A stretch of 64,000 nucleotides of DNA from Rotaria sp. Silwood1 (Eukaryota > Rotifera > Eurotatoria > Philodinida > Philodinidae). The notes under the pieces were generated by a model. The model saw only the letters and a program-made list of their open reading frames with translations, was not told the origin of the DNA and did not search any database. A program made the translations under genes and the position numbers. Shown here one piece after another: positions 25,683 through 38,803 of this stretch; the first letter of the stretch is position 1, and every line of letters begins with the position of its first letter. The stretch covers positions 1,718,741-1,782,740 of the forward strand of contig CAJNOP010000027.1 in assembly GCA_905250075.1 (NCBI GenBank). Direction: 5' to 3'.

Positions 25683-28600
25683 CCAAAACTTTCACGATAT
25701 TCTACTAGTCGCTTACACTGTTTATGAATGACATTTCGGGTCGAATCAATGTTATTTGCTTTTGGTTGGTAAATACCTGAAGTTGGATCGAAAAAAAATT
25801 TCAGTGAAACCTACACCCTTCATTGAGAAAGTTCTGGAATAATGTAAGCTAAAACTCTACTTAAATTGAATCCAGCAGAGATAATTTGGGACTCAAAGGG
25901 TTAAAAAAAGATTTTTTTCACTAGTAGGTAGTATAATGTTTTTTTCATTGATCTATGTTAGAATCTAACAACAAAACTTGTTTTTTCAGAGAGCATTTAC
26001 ACTAATGCTAAAAGTGCTAGAGAAAACATCTGCATTATTACAGTTGTACTGATTCGGATTACTCTAGCAAATTTTCGCTGAAGTGATTATTGAAAACCTC
26101 TAGAAAATTTTCTGAGTGTTGCTTCTGAGAGAACATAAGTTTGTCACACTTAGTTGCTTTTCTCTATGTAAAATGAGAAAATATAATTAATTGATTTAAT
26201 TAACTATAATAAGAATTGATCAACCCTCGAAATAATTCTTTCAATCATTATTTTATTTTTACGATATATTTCATAGAATAAAGATTTAACTTTCCTTAGA
26301 GAGAAATTTGTCGCTAAAAAATAAAAAAAAATAAAAAAAATACTCAGATCTATTCTTGCAAAATTACAAGACTGTAAATTACTACAAAAACATTTTGGCT
26401 ATTCAATTTAAGAAATATTGAATGACAGGTTCTAATATTATTTTTGAAAATGAGAGGCTGTTGATGGCTGCTTGAAATATATCTAACATTGGATTGCTAC
26501 TGCTGAGTTTAGTTTTATGTAATTAATATTTCAGTTTAAGCAGCACAAAGAAATCAAATATGTATAGATTCGCAGAACATGCTAGGTCAACATATACTTC
26601 AATATAAACCGATCTTCTGTAGAAAAAAATGGTGCGGTGCACTTATCTCCTGTATTCTAATAATATAACTATCATCGATCACTAGTAACATTATCAAATG
26701 CAACAATGATATTGGTCTATCTAAATCTCTTCAATAAATGTCGAGACAATTAAACACGGAACTACTTGTAATCATCGATGAGCTAATAATGAATGTATCG
26801 AACATAAAACTTCGTAGAACTTTGAACATATAAAAATAATTAAAATAAGTGTTGACCAAATTAGGCGCAGAATGTCTCCTACATATTCGAGCATTCAGTG
26901 AGAAGCATTTTCAATTATTGCTCGAAACGATATGAATGTATGACTGATCTGAAAGAATTGTAATAGTAAGGCGTTGTACAAGATTTAGAGATCTGATATT
27001 TTGCACACAATCCTAAATACGTATGTTTATGTATTATATCATAATACTTGACCTAAATGTAAAATTGTCAGATGGATTGTACGAAAAAACTTTTGTATCT
27101 TGTTGCCTAAACAAGAATTATTGATCTTATAATCATCAATTTATGTATTTCAATGGTATTAATCTCTCATTTCTCATCTGACTATCAGTACATAAATTTG
27201 TCGAATGAATTTTGTTTTGATTTCATTATTATATAAAAAAACTGCAATCAGTTCGAATGAACTGTATTTTTTTGTCTTTTGAAGTTTCGTTAATTAAAAC
27301 TTAAAGAAATATGAACATCCATTCACTTGTTGTTTTCTAATCGCTTTGTAAATTATTATATGCCTGTTTTGCATGTTCGATGAGAGGAGCATTTTTGCAA
27401 GCTTCTGAAACTCATACAATCATCACTAACAAAATTAAAAAGGGATAAAATTTTTGGAATATGAAACTCAACTAATCTTTAATTTATAGCCCTGTAGTTT
27501 CATAAGCATAGATCTTAGATTGTTTACTTTTATTTATTGTGGTAACGTCAATAATGTTCTGCAAGAAAAGTCCAACCTTGACTATGTAGAGTATATTATA
27601 AAAATAAAATGATGATCGAAAGAATTTTTTTCTATATTTGATTAATTCTTATGATAGTCACCTAAGTCAATTAATTATTTTTTTCTAGTTTTACATGTAG
27701 AAAAAGAGCTGGGTGAGACTAACAACCTTTTTCTCGGGAGCAACGCTCGAGAAAATTTCTAGATGCTTTCAAGGAGTTCTTTAGCAAAAATTGTTGGAGT
27801 GGTTCGAGTATCCCAAAAAATTCCACTAGAATAATCCAAATTATTTTACTGCATTTGAAGAAAAAAAAATTTCATCTCCAAAAGATCTCACTGTTTGAAT
27901 AAGTATATTTCAAAAAGTTCAACAAATTGAAGAAAACTTTCCAAGTCTTATAGAAAAGACTTTGGACTATCGAGTTACATGTTTCTTCAATATAATTACA
28001 ATTTATTATTGGTTGATAGAAAAATTGCAGAATAAGTTTCTATCAAAACTTGCTACAAGAATCTAAATCACTCTAATTGTGATAATGTGGATGTTCCTAT
28101 TTTTTTTCAGGACTTTATTATTGCCGTGAAAACTTTATAGAAAAATAAGTTTATTTAGATTTTACTATGGATCGATGGAAAACATATAGGGCTATCTACG
28201 AATGAAAAAATATTCTTTTATGTTATCTAAAAAGAGATTGAGAAATGACTGAGATATATCGATTTTTTTTTAATGATGATCAAAATTACACCAAGTGATT
28301 ATATATGTTTCGATGGTTCACATAACAAAAACAGGAAAGATAGAACAAGAAAAAGATCAGAAAAACGGAACGTTGATATTTTTAAAATGCATTTTGTTAG
28401 AATACGATCCGAGGAGCTCAAGATAATTGAGAAATAGAAACTTTTCATTCTTCGTAGATTCTTTCCGGAAAAATAAGGGTGGCACAAAATTTGTAGTTCA
28501 GACAGTGCTGTCCAATAAAAAAAATTTGATTGATTTAGAAGTTGGCCATACGGTCTAACATAGGTTCACATTTGTGCAAAGACTTCTTACCGCATGTTAT

Positions 28601-29125
28601 TTATTAAATTGAGTTCGTACGTCATAAAAAAATAACAATAAGCGCCTGGCTAACGGAAAAATATGATAGTGTAGTGAGGCAAGAAGCCATGACATTTTAA
28701 TTTTTTTTAAGTGATGACCGGACTTGCCTGAACTCCTCATGTGCATGGCAACATGTTTTTTCTTTTTCGAATAATTATTATCACATGATTTTTCATAACA
28801 TTAATTGTATTTTGACGACGTTGTTGTCATAGACAACAAAAGAGATTTACGCATTATTCTTTTTTTATCATTACGACGTACGTGAAAGGCAATAGATTTT
28901 GGATTGTAATACTATAACGACAAAATCTTTAAAAAACAGTTTTTTTTACCGACATTTACTATTCAATTTATAGATTATAATGATTTTCATAGGTCCGTTA
29001 AAATTTGAATCATCAACATTTTATTTAGCTTTTAGTTAAAAAAGAACAGCATTCAAATAAATCATAGTGATCAACATAGAAAAACAAAACATGACAACAA
29101 CAATCTTAAGATAAAAACTGACATA

Positions 29126-30063
29126 TCATCGTGATCTTTTGATTTTTTTTAATACTTGTGATATTTGTTTAAGATCAATTCCATATTTTTCAAGTTGTAT
29201 CATATAATCATTATGTTGTTGAGTCCATTGAATAAATGATTTATTCATATCAGATTCTACTGAACCTAATTGACCACCATATTCATTTGGTAATAATGAT
29301 GGATCAATATATTTATGTAAAGATCTTTTCATTGAATCATTTGATGTTCTTGAATGAAAATATATTCGATCATCAAGATCTCGACAATAAAGTAAACGAA
29401 ATAAATGTAATATAGGATGAAAAATACTTGGATAATTATAAAAATGAATTTGATGTAAATGAACTGGATACATTTTTTCCCAGCAATCAACATAACGACG
29501 AATACGATCAGGTGTAAATTGTCTTATATGTCGTAAACGAATATTTGTAAAATCTAATAATATTATAAAACCATTTAATTGAGTAGTTGATTGACTATTT
29601 ATAATATCTGTTACAGCAAATGCATAACGAGTAACATCATCAATTGTATAAATTGTTGGATCATAATGTCCTAAACGTATAAGAAAAATGAAATGTTTAT
29701 CTTTTGTTGTTTTTGGTAATTGAATACAATAAGCTAATTCAGCAATTTGATACATAACTGGATTTTTGAGTAAATCACGATTTTTAAACCTATAAGAAAA
29801 ATTCAATTTTCAAATATTGATTTTATATTGAAAAAAAAATAAGCAAACCATCGAGGATTTTCTGTACGAAGTCGCCAAAAATGAATTAATCTTTCTTTAG
29901 TATTTTCCAAACGAAAATCTGTAACACGTAAAAATCTTAATAAAAAATCATCTGTATCAAGTGAATTTAAAATAGGTTGTTGTTGATGAATCCATTTTTG
30001 AAGATGATTAATATGATCTCGTATCGTTAACAGTTCTTCACTATCATCATCAGCTTGTGCCAT
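29126..30063 (-). CDS. CRAL-TRIO (SEC14-like) lipid-binding protein, two exons
   Basis: CRAL-TRIO proteins such as alpha-tocopherol transfer protein carry hydrophobic ligands between membranes. Exons 29849-30063 and 29126-29789 join across a 59-bp intron (Trp codon TG+G), giving 292 residues, close to the usual ~280-300. The first exon holds the helical CRAL-TRIO-N region (LNSLDTDDFLLRFLRVTDF, LENTKERLIHFWRLR). The second holds the lipid-binding domain (FIFLIRLGHYDP, QLNGFIILLDFTNI, PVHLHQIHFYNYPSIF, DDRIYFHS, LLPNEYGG) and a basic C-terminus. The start MAQADDDSEE at 30063 is preferred over upstream in-frame ATGs, which lie in low-complexity A/T sequence. A decayed duplicate lies at 8722-9680. 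Confidence 0.9.
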
Positions 30064-32189
30064 ATTGTTCCTGTTACTTGTCTTGTTCCTATAAAAAAAA
30101 TGAGTGAAGAAATAAAAAGAAAGGATAAGAATTAATTGAAAGACGACGTCTTTATTCTTTTTTATTCTTTTTTTTTGACTTGCTCTCAACCTGAGTATCT
30201 TTTATAAACAACCATAGACAACAAAAGTTTGGACTGTTTAGTTTTTTTTTAATTTCTATGTGCGTCTTGGAAAATAAAAAGATATTTGAACGATAGTAGA
30301 TGTAATAAAGCATGAAAATGTAATAAGTAATTATCCAACAAAAAAAAATAAAAGTTACAAGACGACAAGGACACAAAGTTGTTCTCAGACAGAATAAATA
30401 ATATAGCACATAAATTACTTTGACTATTAAAAATTTAAGAAAAAAATTCTCTCATTACTAATTTTTTTAAAATCGATATTCAAATTAGTTGTATGTTTTT
30501 TTTTATAGAAAATAAAAATAATAGTTGTCTTGTTTTGCTACTGAAGAAGTTCACGATAAACTCCTTGCAGATTCATTAAATGAGGACTAATCTAAGTAAA
30601 AATATAATAAGTCAGATACTCATTATTATTAATGAAAAATCTTCTCCAATAAACAATGTTTAGAGATTAGGAATAAATTTGAACAGTAATTCAAGGGAAA
30701 AAATATAATACTATCTGTATGAATACAAAAAAAAAATATATCATATAGGTTAAAAATCTATAATGGAAACACATACTAAACCGTAGTAATTTCAAATAAA
30801 ATATGTGAGACAAACTTAGCTATGAGCACATGAAGAAAAAAAAGTTTAAAAGAAACTATTTATTCAATTATATGAAATAAATTGGAGCTCATCAGAAAAA
30901 TAACTTGTTGTAGAACGTTATATCATATGAAGTGAATCAACAGTATTTATCGATGAAATATGTCAACCAAATTCTTTCAAGAGTTTTGTTAAAGATAAAA
31001 GCAATTACCTCGAATTAAAACATCGAACATTTTCTTTCAAGACTATTTACGGAAAATCATATATGAGACAATCAGGTAAAAGGATGAGAATTTTGCGTGC
31101 AAATGTAATTATTTGTGATATATCTTTATTTCTTTTTAACTTAAAACCAAGAAAGTATTTATATCTTATATGAATCTATAAAATATTTCTTGTTTGATTA
31201 AAGAAAAAGGAGCTATAGTCAAGAGAAATAGTGCCTTGAATGAAATCAGACCGGATGTCCTATTAATAGGTCATCATGTCTTTTTTTTAATGTAGATACA
31301 AGTTCTTTTTTCCTTATATGTGGATAAGAAATTTTTTATTGCTTGGAATTGTTGATAATTTATTTTTGTCATATATTCATAAATAGAAGGATATGAAAAA
31401 CGAGAAAAAAGCATTCATACAAAAAAAATATATTTTTTTTATATGAATTGATACTGATAAACATCGATGTTTATGAAAAAAGGTCGAACTATTCTAAAAG
31501 TAGATCATAAAGCTAAATAAATTGTTATTCCTAATATTCATAAAATAATTAATTAGCGTCTTTAGAGAAATTATTCGACTAGTTCATGTAAAAACCGTCT
31601 TATGTACACAAAAGACTATAGGCAGTATTTAAATGATGCTATTGTTATATGTTATTAGTATTAAATAACTTATTGAAACATCAGTCGTTTCGGTAGCTAT
31701 AAAATCATGCCTCAACACACATTGTTTAATAAGAAAATGAGTTTTCAATTGTCCCTGCTAAACATGAGAACACACTGACATGAAATTATTCAGTGTAAGA
31801 TGTTAATTATTTAAAAGAAACATCTATGCATTTTCTGTTACTGATTATGTGCTCTGATGAAAAAATTCAAAGAACCTGATTAACTTATATTTTTTTGCAT
31901 TTACGCTAAACTGAACAATAATTTTTTATAATAATAGAATATTTAGCTCATCCTTATAAAATTAAATATTGGCATGCAACTTTTTCTTTTCTGCAGTAAA
32001 TTTTGAACGTGTTTTTTATTAGCAGATTTTCTTATCTTATTAATTAAATCAAAAAAAAAACAAATTATTGGAAAAGTTAAATATTCTTTTTCAATTAATT
32101 CATCATAAAGGTGATAGGAAAGCTAGAGAAATAAAGAAAATAAAAAAGTAGAACATTCAGACACCAATATAAATATCAACATATTAATT
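30064..32189. other. Intergenic, no gene recognised
   Basis: It includes the upstream region of the CRAL-TRIO gene. The part up to about 30720 is also represented in the duplicate at 9.5-9.7 kb, so it belongs to the duplicated segment. The remainder is AT-rich without supportable coding sequence; the 5' end of the LINE may extend some way into it. Confidence 0.45.
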
Positions 32190-32221
32190 AAAAATTCCGA
32201 TGAAAGTGAAAATGATGAAGA

Positions 32222-33190
32222 TTGGGAAACAGTAGGTTACAAAAAGGTGAACAAAATTCAAAAACGAAAAGCTACAGCAACATCAACAACAGATACTCAA
32301 CTACGATAAATCACGTATTCAGATGTGACTACGGAAGGAGTTCATTCATACTTTTTTTTGAAAAAGCTGAAAGAAAACTTAAACTATTCTCTACTAAAAA
32401 GAACCTTCTAGGACTACGAAGAACACAAGCACAATATCCGACAAATGCTTCGCTGAACAACAATATTAATGAGAAAAATAACCAATTAAATCTACCATCA
32501 TTCAAAGTAGAGTTTGAAAATCAGCAAAATCCACCAGAAAGATACGTATTAAATGATCTTGTCAAACGCAATCATAAACTAAATATCAGTACAGCTTTCT
32601 ATTCCAAATATATTCAATCATATAATGTACTATTACTATGCGCAAATGATTCATCAACTTATGAAATGCTCTTCGAGAATAGTTCATGGGCAAATTTAAT
32701 TTGTAATTTATCATTTCAAGTTACTTTGCTTCGTCGAATTCCTGTTTCATATTCTATTATTATAAATTGCATTCTTCGTAAATGGAATATCGATACTATT
32801 GTTGAGCATTATACATCAACAGATCATGTTAGAAGAATATTTCATGATGATCAACCCACTACAAAAATTCGAATAGATTTTCATTCTCAAGATGATGTTA
32901 ATTTGATTCTTAAAAACGGTTATATTTACATAGATAGCATCCGTTATACAGCAACAGCTTATAAACCCCTTACTCAAATTGATTGATGTTTTAAATGTCA
33001 GCAATTCGGGGATAAACTTCATAATTGTATGAACGAACCAAAATGTCGTAAATGTGGAGAAATTCATGCTTACAATCCAAATTATTTAAACTCTATTAAA
33101 TGTGCTAATTCTGCAGGTTCTTACATGGCAGAAGCACCTCAATGTTCAGTTAAAATATCTTATCGCAAAAATCAACAGCAACGATAGGCG
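32222..33190 (+). pseudogene. LINE ORF1 (gag-like, zinc-knuckle) remnant
   Basis: The frame is open from 32222 to 32986, then TGA, then continues as zinc-knuckle-like sequence (C-x2-C ... CRKCGEIH, further Cys at ~33100-33145) to a TAG near 33187. In the first knuckle the expected His of C-x2-C-x4-H-x4-C is replaced by Asp (CFKCQQFGDKLHNC). The true N-terminus is probably upstream in another frame (32187-32310 reads SDESENDEDWETVGYKKVN), implying a frameshift around 32230-32320. ORF1 products bind RNA in the retrotransposition particle; this one is non-functional. Confidence 0.7.
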
Positions 33191-33755
33191 ACAAGCATGA
33201 TTCCTAAATCTACAGTTACGCCTTATCTACCTTCTTTAGCTCGCCTTTATTCAAATGCTTTGCAAACAATTTCATCTCATGTTAATTCTACTACAAAATC
33301 TACAGTATTACCTGAACCATCAAAATTCGAACAATGTGATCAATTATCTGTCATTTTTAAAACACTAAAAGACGAAATTACTAAATCACACAATATTCTT
33401 ATAGACACAAATCTTATGCATCGAACAAAAATCTGACTTAGTTACTCAACAACATCTTTCTTCACTTCAAATGATTGAAACTCAAATTGTACCTTATTTG
33501 TTATCCATGTCGGAATTGCTGATTAATGTATAGTTGTTCATACTATCCGACTGTATGGACCTAACTATTCTTCATTTTAACAACTACGCCAATTATCGAT
33601 TAGCTAGTTTCTTCAAATCTCACTATACTATATACTTTCAACATGGATCAAATAACTTCAGGGGTGTTTGTTTAGCCATTACTCATGAAATACCTCATCA
33701 ATGTATCTCTCAAGTCAGCCATATCGAGAACTTGATTGCTATTGACATCTTCAAC

Positions 33756-34127
33756 TAGGGCTGTACCGCTCACGCTCATGAGCGCTCATATGAGCGTGAG
33801 CGATTTTTTTCTGACGCTTATGCTCACATGAGGGGCGGTCGCTCACGCTCACCTGAGCACAAGCGTAGGGCTGTACCACTCACGCTTATGAGCGCTGATA
33901 TGAGCGTGAGCGCTTTTTCGCTCACGCTCATGCTCACGAGAGGGATGGTCGCTCACGCTCATATGAGTAGGGCTGTATCGCTCACGCTCATATGAGTAGG
34001 GCTGTATCGCTCACGCTCATGTGCGCTCATATGAACGTGAGCGACCACCCCTCACGTCAGCATGAGCGTCAGCAAAAAAACGCTCACGCTCATATGAGCG
34101 CTCATGAGCGTGAGCAGTGCAGCCCTA
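33756..34127. mobile_element. Nested hAT-like miniature element, 372 bp, with 8-bp TSD
   Basis: The element starts TAGGGCTG and ends CAGCCCTA, flanked by exact direct repeats tcttcaac at 33748-33755 and 34128-34135. The 8-bp target duplication points to the hAT superfamily. The body consists of repeated cgctcacgctca/tgagcgtgagcg motifs in both orientations, so nearly the whole element can fold back. The terminal motif tagggctgta recurs at 33866, 33968 and 33997, indicating internal duplication. It lies inside the LINE endonuclease region; removing the element plus one TSD copy makes the reading frame continuous (..AIDIFN then NSQRFSLVVLYIPP). It therefore inserted after the LINE was in place. 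No coding capacity. Confidence 0.92.
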
Positions 34128-34135
34128 TCTTCAAC

Positions 34136-36741
34136 AACAGCCAACGATTCAGTCTTGTCGTTCTTTATATACCACCTTCTTAAAATTTAACTACTGACAC
34201 TTTTAATCAGTTGTACGAACGTAATTTTAATTTAATTCTAGTAGGTGATCTGAATGCTCGACATCCTCAATGGTTTGATGTGACTACGAATATGAACGGC
34301 TCTCGACTGAGTGAATGGATTAATTCATTGCCAAACCTAAAAATATATAATGATTCATAACCCACATCAGCTCGATCTCAAGCCATTCTTGATCTGATCA
34401 TAGTCCCACATCAAATATCATCGGAAAATTCTGAAGTCGGCTAAACTATGCAAGTTACCGACCATTATCCTGTTCATTGGCAAATCAAATCATTTTTCTT
34501 CAATAATATGAATTGAAACATATCGACTGAAAATTGATAAGTTGCATTTTAGATTTCAAACAAACATTTTTCTTTAATTTAGCTCAACATATGAAAAATG
34601 CACCAACTTACTTCATTCTTCTTTATGAAAAATTTCTTGTTGCCTTACAAGCACGATGTACTGATTATCATCTGATTAAAAAATATCGAGCAAGTTTACC
34701 ACACTATCTCGTTAATATCATTAAATACCGATGTAAAATGCTAAATCTTTATTCGTTGACTAAAGCAAGTGAACATCGTCTTTTGCTCGCTTCTTTAAAT
34801 CGATTCATTCAATATGAATTAAGAGCAGTTAAGAAAGCTCAATGGTAAGAATTTTGTTTCAATCTCGAACCACAAAATACTCATCGATTTTGTCGACACA
34901 CTCGCACTCTTTTTAACAAACGAAGCTCTAGAATTGAAGGATATGTCAATGATGCAGATGATTCTGTATTGACTGAAACTAATGCTATGATCCAACATGC
35001 TTTCAACTACTATTCTACACTATTCACAGAAATTGAAGCACCTCACCAAAATCACAGTGTTAATAAATTGAAAGCATCATTATGACAAAAACTTCTCGTC
35101 CTTCCATCTAAGCCGTTCTTATTTTGTATTGGAGACTTAATTCAATCAATTCATCGTCTTAAAACAAAGACATCAAGTGAACATGAGAAAGTCTCCAACA
35201 AATTGTTAAAGTCAATCCCGACATCTCATTATGGTTTTATTCTTCAAAGTTTTAATCAGCTGCTTATTCATAATGAATGTTCTCAACATTGGAAATTATT
35301 AAAGATGATTCTATTACCCAAAGATAAATCAATTATTCTACACATAAACAGAAAGCGATCTATCTCACTCTTACCATACTTAAGTAAGGTATACGAAAGA
35401 TATTTTCTTGTCTATCTTCTTTAGTGGATAAACAATACCAGTATTCTTTCATCGGAATAATCCGGATTTAGACAACATCATTCTACCACCAGATTTATTC
35501 AATTTATACAGGATATTACTTCAGATCTAGTACAACACACAGCAGCTCGTGTAATTTATGTAGATTTCACCAAAGCCTATGATCAAATTTGGCATGATGG
35601 ATTAGTCTATTAATTGTACAACATGATTTGCTCTCGAGAGTCACTCGATTCTATCATAGAATATTGGAAGAATCGTAAATGTTATATTGAACTAAACAAT
35701 CTTACTTCCAACATCTTCAACATTGAGAAGGGAGTTCTACGAGACTCATGGCTTGGTTCAATTCTTTTTCTTTTATTTCACTGCACACAAGTTCAAGAAA
35801 TCCTATCAACCAGTCATCAACATCTGTATGCCGACGACCTAGCTCTTATAATAACAGCCTCTTCATGGTGAACTCGATATGAGTGTGTGAAACATATGCA
35901 ACATTTAGGTCAACGTACTTTGAACGAGCTTCAAATCTATGCTAATACGTGGAAACAATCAATTAATTGTGACAAAACAGAATGGGAATGGATACATAGA
36001 CGGGTGGTATTACCTTCTCTTACTCTCACCATTAATCAACAAACACTCAGACGTACTTCTCTCTTTAAATATCTGCACTACGTTGTTGATGAACGCTTAT
36101 CATTCAACACACATTGTACTAATATGCTTGAGAAAATTCAAATTAATTCAACTGTACTCAAATACATCACTCAATCGCATGTATCATCATTACGAACACG
36201 TCAACTAATCTTTAATGCATTTATTTTTCCATATTTTCAACTGATATATACAACCTGACCCTCACTTTCCAATGGAACTATTGACAAAATTGAAGCCAAA
36301 CATCGTCAAATCTATAGATTGTTCTACAATTGGTGGAATGCTCGTAACGACGAAGTACAATAGTTGCCTGCTTTTCAAACTGCTGCAACACGTGCTCAAC
36401 GTTTTTTATACCGCTTCATTGATCAAGCACAAACAATATCACCTGAGCTTTTTGAATTTTATATTCTCTCAAAAGCGATGCCAATATAGCTACAAATGCA
36501 CTTCAAAGAAATTCAATTTATTGACGCTGTACCACGTGGCAGACCTAACACTTACATTCGTAATTGGATTAACTGGAACACTCATCCACATCCACATCAG
36601 TGTTACTTAGATCACTTATCTGTCTTTTTATCAGCATCCATTATTGCGCAAGCCTACCTGCTATGTACTAAACCTGTTCCAATTGTTTTTTTTGAAAACG
36701 AGACTAAGGGTCTAGTTTCCCATTATCCTCTGGATAATTGA
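34136..36741 (+). pseudogene. LINE ORF2 remnant: endonuclease C-terminal half and reverse transcriptase
   Basis: Successive open blocks (34136-34182, about 34190-34500, 34534-34848, 35203-35424, 35614-35871, 35887-36258 and about 36260-36741) each encode recognisable ORF2 sequence but are separated by stop codons or shifts. Landmarks are GDLNARHPQ (endonuclease), DFTKAYDQ (RT domain A), YADDLALI (RT domain C, catalytic Asp pair intact) and a C-terminal region with WINWNTHPHPHQC. Several stops look like single-base changes in otherwise conserved context. It is transcriptionally and enzymatically dead as read. Confidence 0.8.
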
Positions 36742-37130
36742 TCTTCGACATAGCGCTAATAAAACAAAAAATATTGGCATGTAGTAAATAAAATTGTTCT
36801 ATAGAATGAAATCTATTTAGCGCGTTCAGTGTCATGTTCTCGCCTATTGCTGTAACTATTATTTATTTCGAGAAAAGAAAGCCGTAGGTATTTTTTAAAT
36901 AACTTTTGATATGAACAAGATAAAGAGCTCCAGTTTTCACCATTACAAAGAGAAACCTCAGACATATACATAGGAATCGACATCTGATCGGCTAGCACTA
37001 AACCAAACAGATTAATTCTCTTGGTGAATATTTTAAAAACGATATGTAGGACCCATTTTTCAGTTGAACTTGATTGCTAGATAGAAAATTTTCTTCTATT
37101 CTAATCTAAACAGCATCGATCTTGCTAGCT

Positions 37131-37267
37131 CATTAATTTCAAGAGCTGTAAGAGTTTTCTTGAGAGCTGCGATTTCAGTCTATTCGCCTGAAGTCATTGC
37201 AAAAAGCATCTACACAGAGATACTTCACTATACTAAGTCGAATGGCGATATTTGTTTTTGGATTTTT
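37131..37267. repeat. Dispersed repeat, copy 1 (single arm)
   Basis: The segment from tttcttgagagctgcg to gatatttgtttttgga matches 40943-41049 in the same orientation with only about six differences over ~110 bp. The extra left flank (atttcaagagctgtaagag) matches the reverse complement of the far end of the second copy, so the repeat's true terminus appears to be preserved here. It sits between the LINE and the YJU2 gene. Its second arm is not evident downstream. Confidence 0.8.
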
Positions 37268-37588
37268 GATTGCATGGCGCATGTAGCGAGGGTACCATGT
37301 GCCAATGTCCTCTCAAAAGAAGAGAGGCGCTACTGCTTTGGTTCCATCACTACGTTGCACTCACAACCTATGATGTATTCTATTTATTGGACCAAATAGT
37401 GTCATAGCCATCTCTTTTCTATAGATCACTTTTGCAATTATTGAATTCTGATTGATGAAATATCATCCAATTAGATATTTCTTTCAACTATGCATTATTG
37501 TTTTCTTGTATTTCCGAAATTTTTATATACTTGCAAGAATTTGTTGTTTTTCATAATCTTTCAAAAGTTGATCGTTTTTTCTTAAATC

Positions 37589-38803
37589 ATGTCTGAACGA
37601 AAAGTTTTAAACGTATGTATAGGATTTTTATTAATTGATAAATTAATCTCAGCTTCTTTATTTAGAAATATTATCCACCAGATTTTGATCCATCGAAATT
37701 ACCTCGTGCTAAACGTTCAAAAAATCGTCAATGTACCATTCGTTTAATGGGATCATGTAATATGCGGTATGCACAAAAAAAAATAATTGTGTTAATTTAT
37801 TTTTTGTTTTTCTTTTTTGACAGATGTGAAACGTGTGGTGAATACATTTATAAAGGTAAAAAATTCAATGCTCGAAAAGAAGATGTCATGGGTGAAACTT
37901 ATTTGGGTATTCAAACCTATCGTTTTTATATTAAATGCACGAAATGTTTACGTGAAATAACATTTAAAGTAAGATTTAAAAAAAAACCTATTCCTATTTG
38001 ATTTATTTGTTTTTGAGTAGACTGATCCGGCTAATGGTGATTATGAATTAGAACATGGCGGAATACGAAATTTTGAATCAATTCGCCTTGCTGAAAAACA
38101 AGCAAAAGAAGAAGCGGCAAAAGAAGCTGAAGAAAAAGCTCTAAATCCTATGAAGGTAAGAAAAACAAAACATAAAATTTTTATTTTTGAATTTAAATAA
38201 AATTATTATTTTAGTTATTAGAAATTCGAACACGTGATTCTCGACAAGAAATGGCTGCTATTGAAGCACTTGAAGATATAATAGAATTAAATGCACGTCA
38301 TGCCGATATTAAAATTGAACAAATGTTAACTCAAAAACGCGAACAAGAAAAACAATATGAAATATTTAAAAAACAAGTTGAAGAAAAAGAAGATGAAGCT
38401 GAAATTCGGTATTGTCGTCATTGCTTTATAGAATTAAAATGCAATATAATTTTTGTTCTAGAAAAATATTTGGTAAACCAATGGCTGAAATTGGCCATGA
38501 TGATATTGAAAGTGAAGAAATTATTGAAAAACATGAAGAAATAGTCCCATTAGCAATCAATACTATAAAACCAAAAGTAAGTCATATTGACAATCATCTT
38601 TCAACAAGCATCTTTATGCTTTTTTTTAGACAATGATTTCATTTGCTCAAACAATTAATGCTAAAAAACAACAACCAACAAAAAATGCATTAGGTGTGAT
38701 AATCAAGAAGAAATCAACAACAAACAATGATTCTGCTTCAAAATCTTCCACTGGTTTTTCTTCACTAGTTGCTGCTTACGATGACAATGATGACAGTGCT
38801 TAA
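37589..38803 (+). CDS. YJU2: YJU2/CCDC94 (Cwc16 family) pre-mRNA splicing factor, complete
   Basis: YJU2 is a spliceosome factor that joins the catalytically activated complex and promotes the first transesterification. Exons: 37589-37612, 37666-37766, 37824-37968, 38021-38155, 38215-38408, 38462-38576, 38630-38803; 888 nt, 295 residues (human about 320). It opens [20 protein letters not shown], a family signature, followed by a four-Cys zinc site (C-E-T-C ... C-T-K-C), [29 protein letters not shown], a long charged helix (residues ~115-190) and a Lys/Ser-rich C-terminus. Introns are 52-59 bp. An AATAAA lies at 38872-38877, about 70 bp past the stop. The gene is intact and lies between two copies of a dispersed repeat. 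Confidence 0.95.

Larger units (their letters stand above)
21317..28954. other. 7.6-kb gene-poor stretch
   Basis: No exon that I can support on either strand. The ORFs are short and unrelated to known families; the pair of opposite-strand ORFs near 25463-25708 arises from a foldback described separately. The sequence is AT-rich and shows no clear tandem repeat or RNA gene. A perfect hairpin is at 24608-24645. Confidence 0.5.
32190..36741 (+). mobile_element. Decayed non-LTR (LINE) retrotransposon with ORF1 and EN-RT ORF2
   Basis: Plus-strand remnants lie in the order expected of a LINE of the Jockey/CR1/I type. ORF1-like sequence (32222-33190) ends in zinc-knuckle-like CFKC and CRKCGEIH motifs. 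An APE-type endonuclease is split by an inserted hAT-like element: the N-terminal part is at 33534-33755, and the C-terminal part at 34136-34500 contains LILVGDLNARHPQWF and TDHYPVHW. Reverse transcriptase (about 35200-36260) has SISLLPYLSKVYER, VDFTKAYDQIWHDGL, a GVLRDSWLGSILFLLF region and the catalytic YADD at about 35829, followed by a C-terminal domain to 36741. Many in-frame stops and frameshifts separate these blocks, so the copy is dead. The exact 5' end, poly-A tail and target-site duplication were not found. Confidence 0.88.

Noticed and set aside
32816..33067. Minus-strand ORF over LINE ORF1
   Set aside because: Antisense shadow of the zinc-knuckle region.
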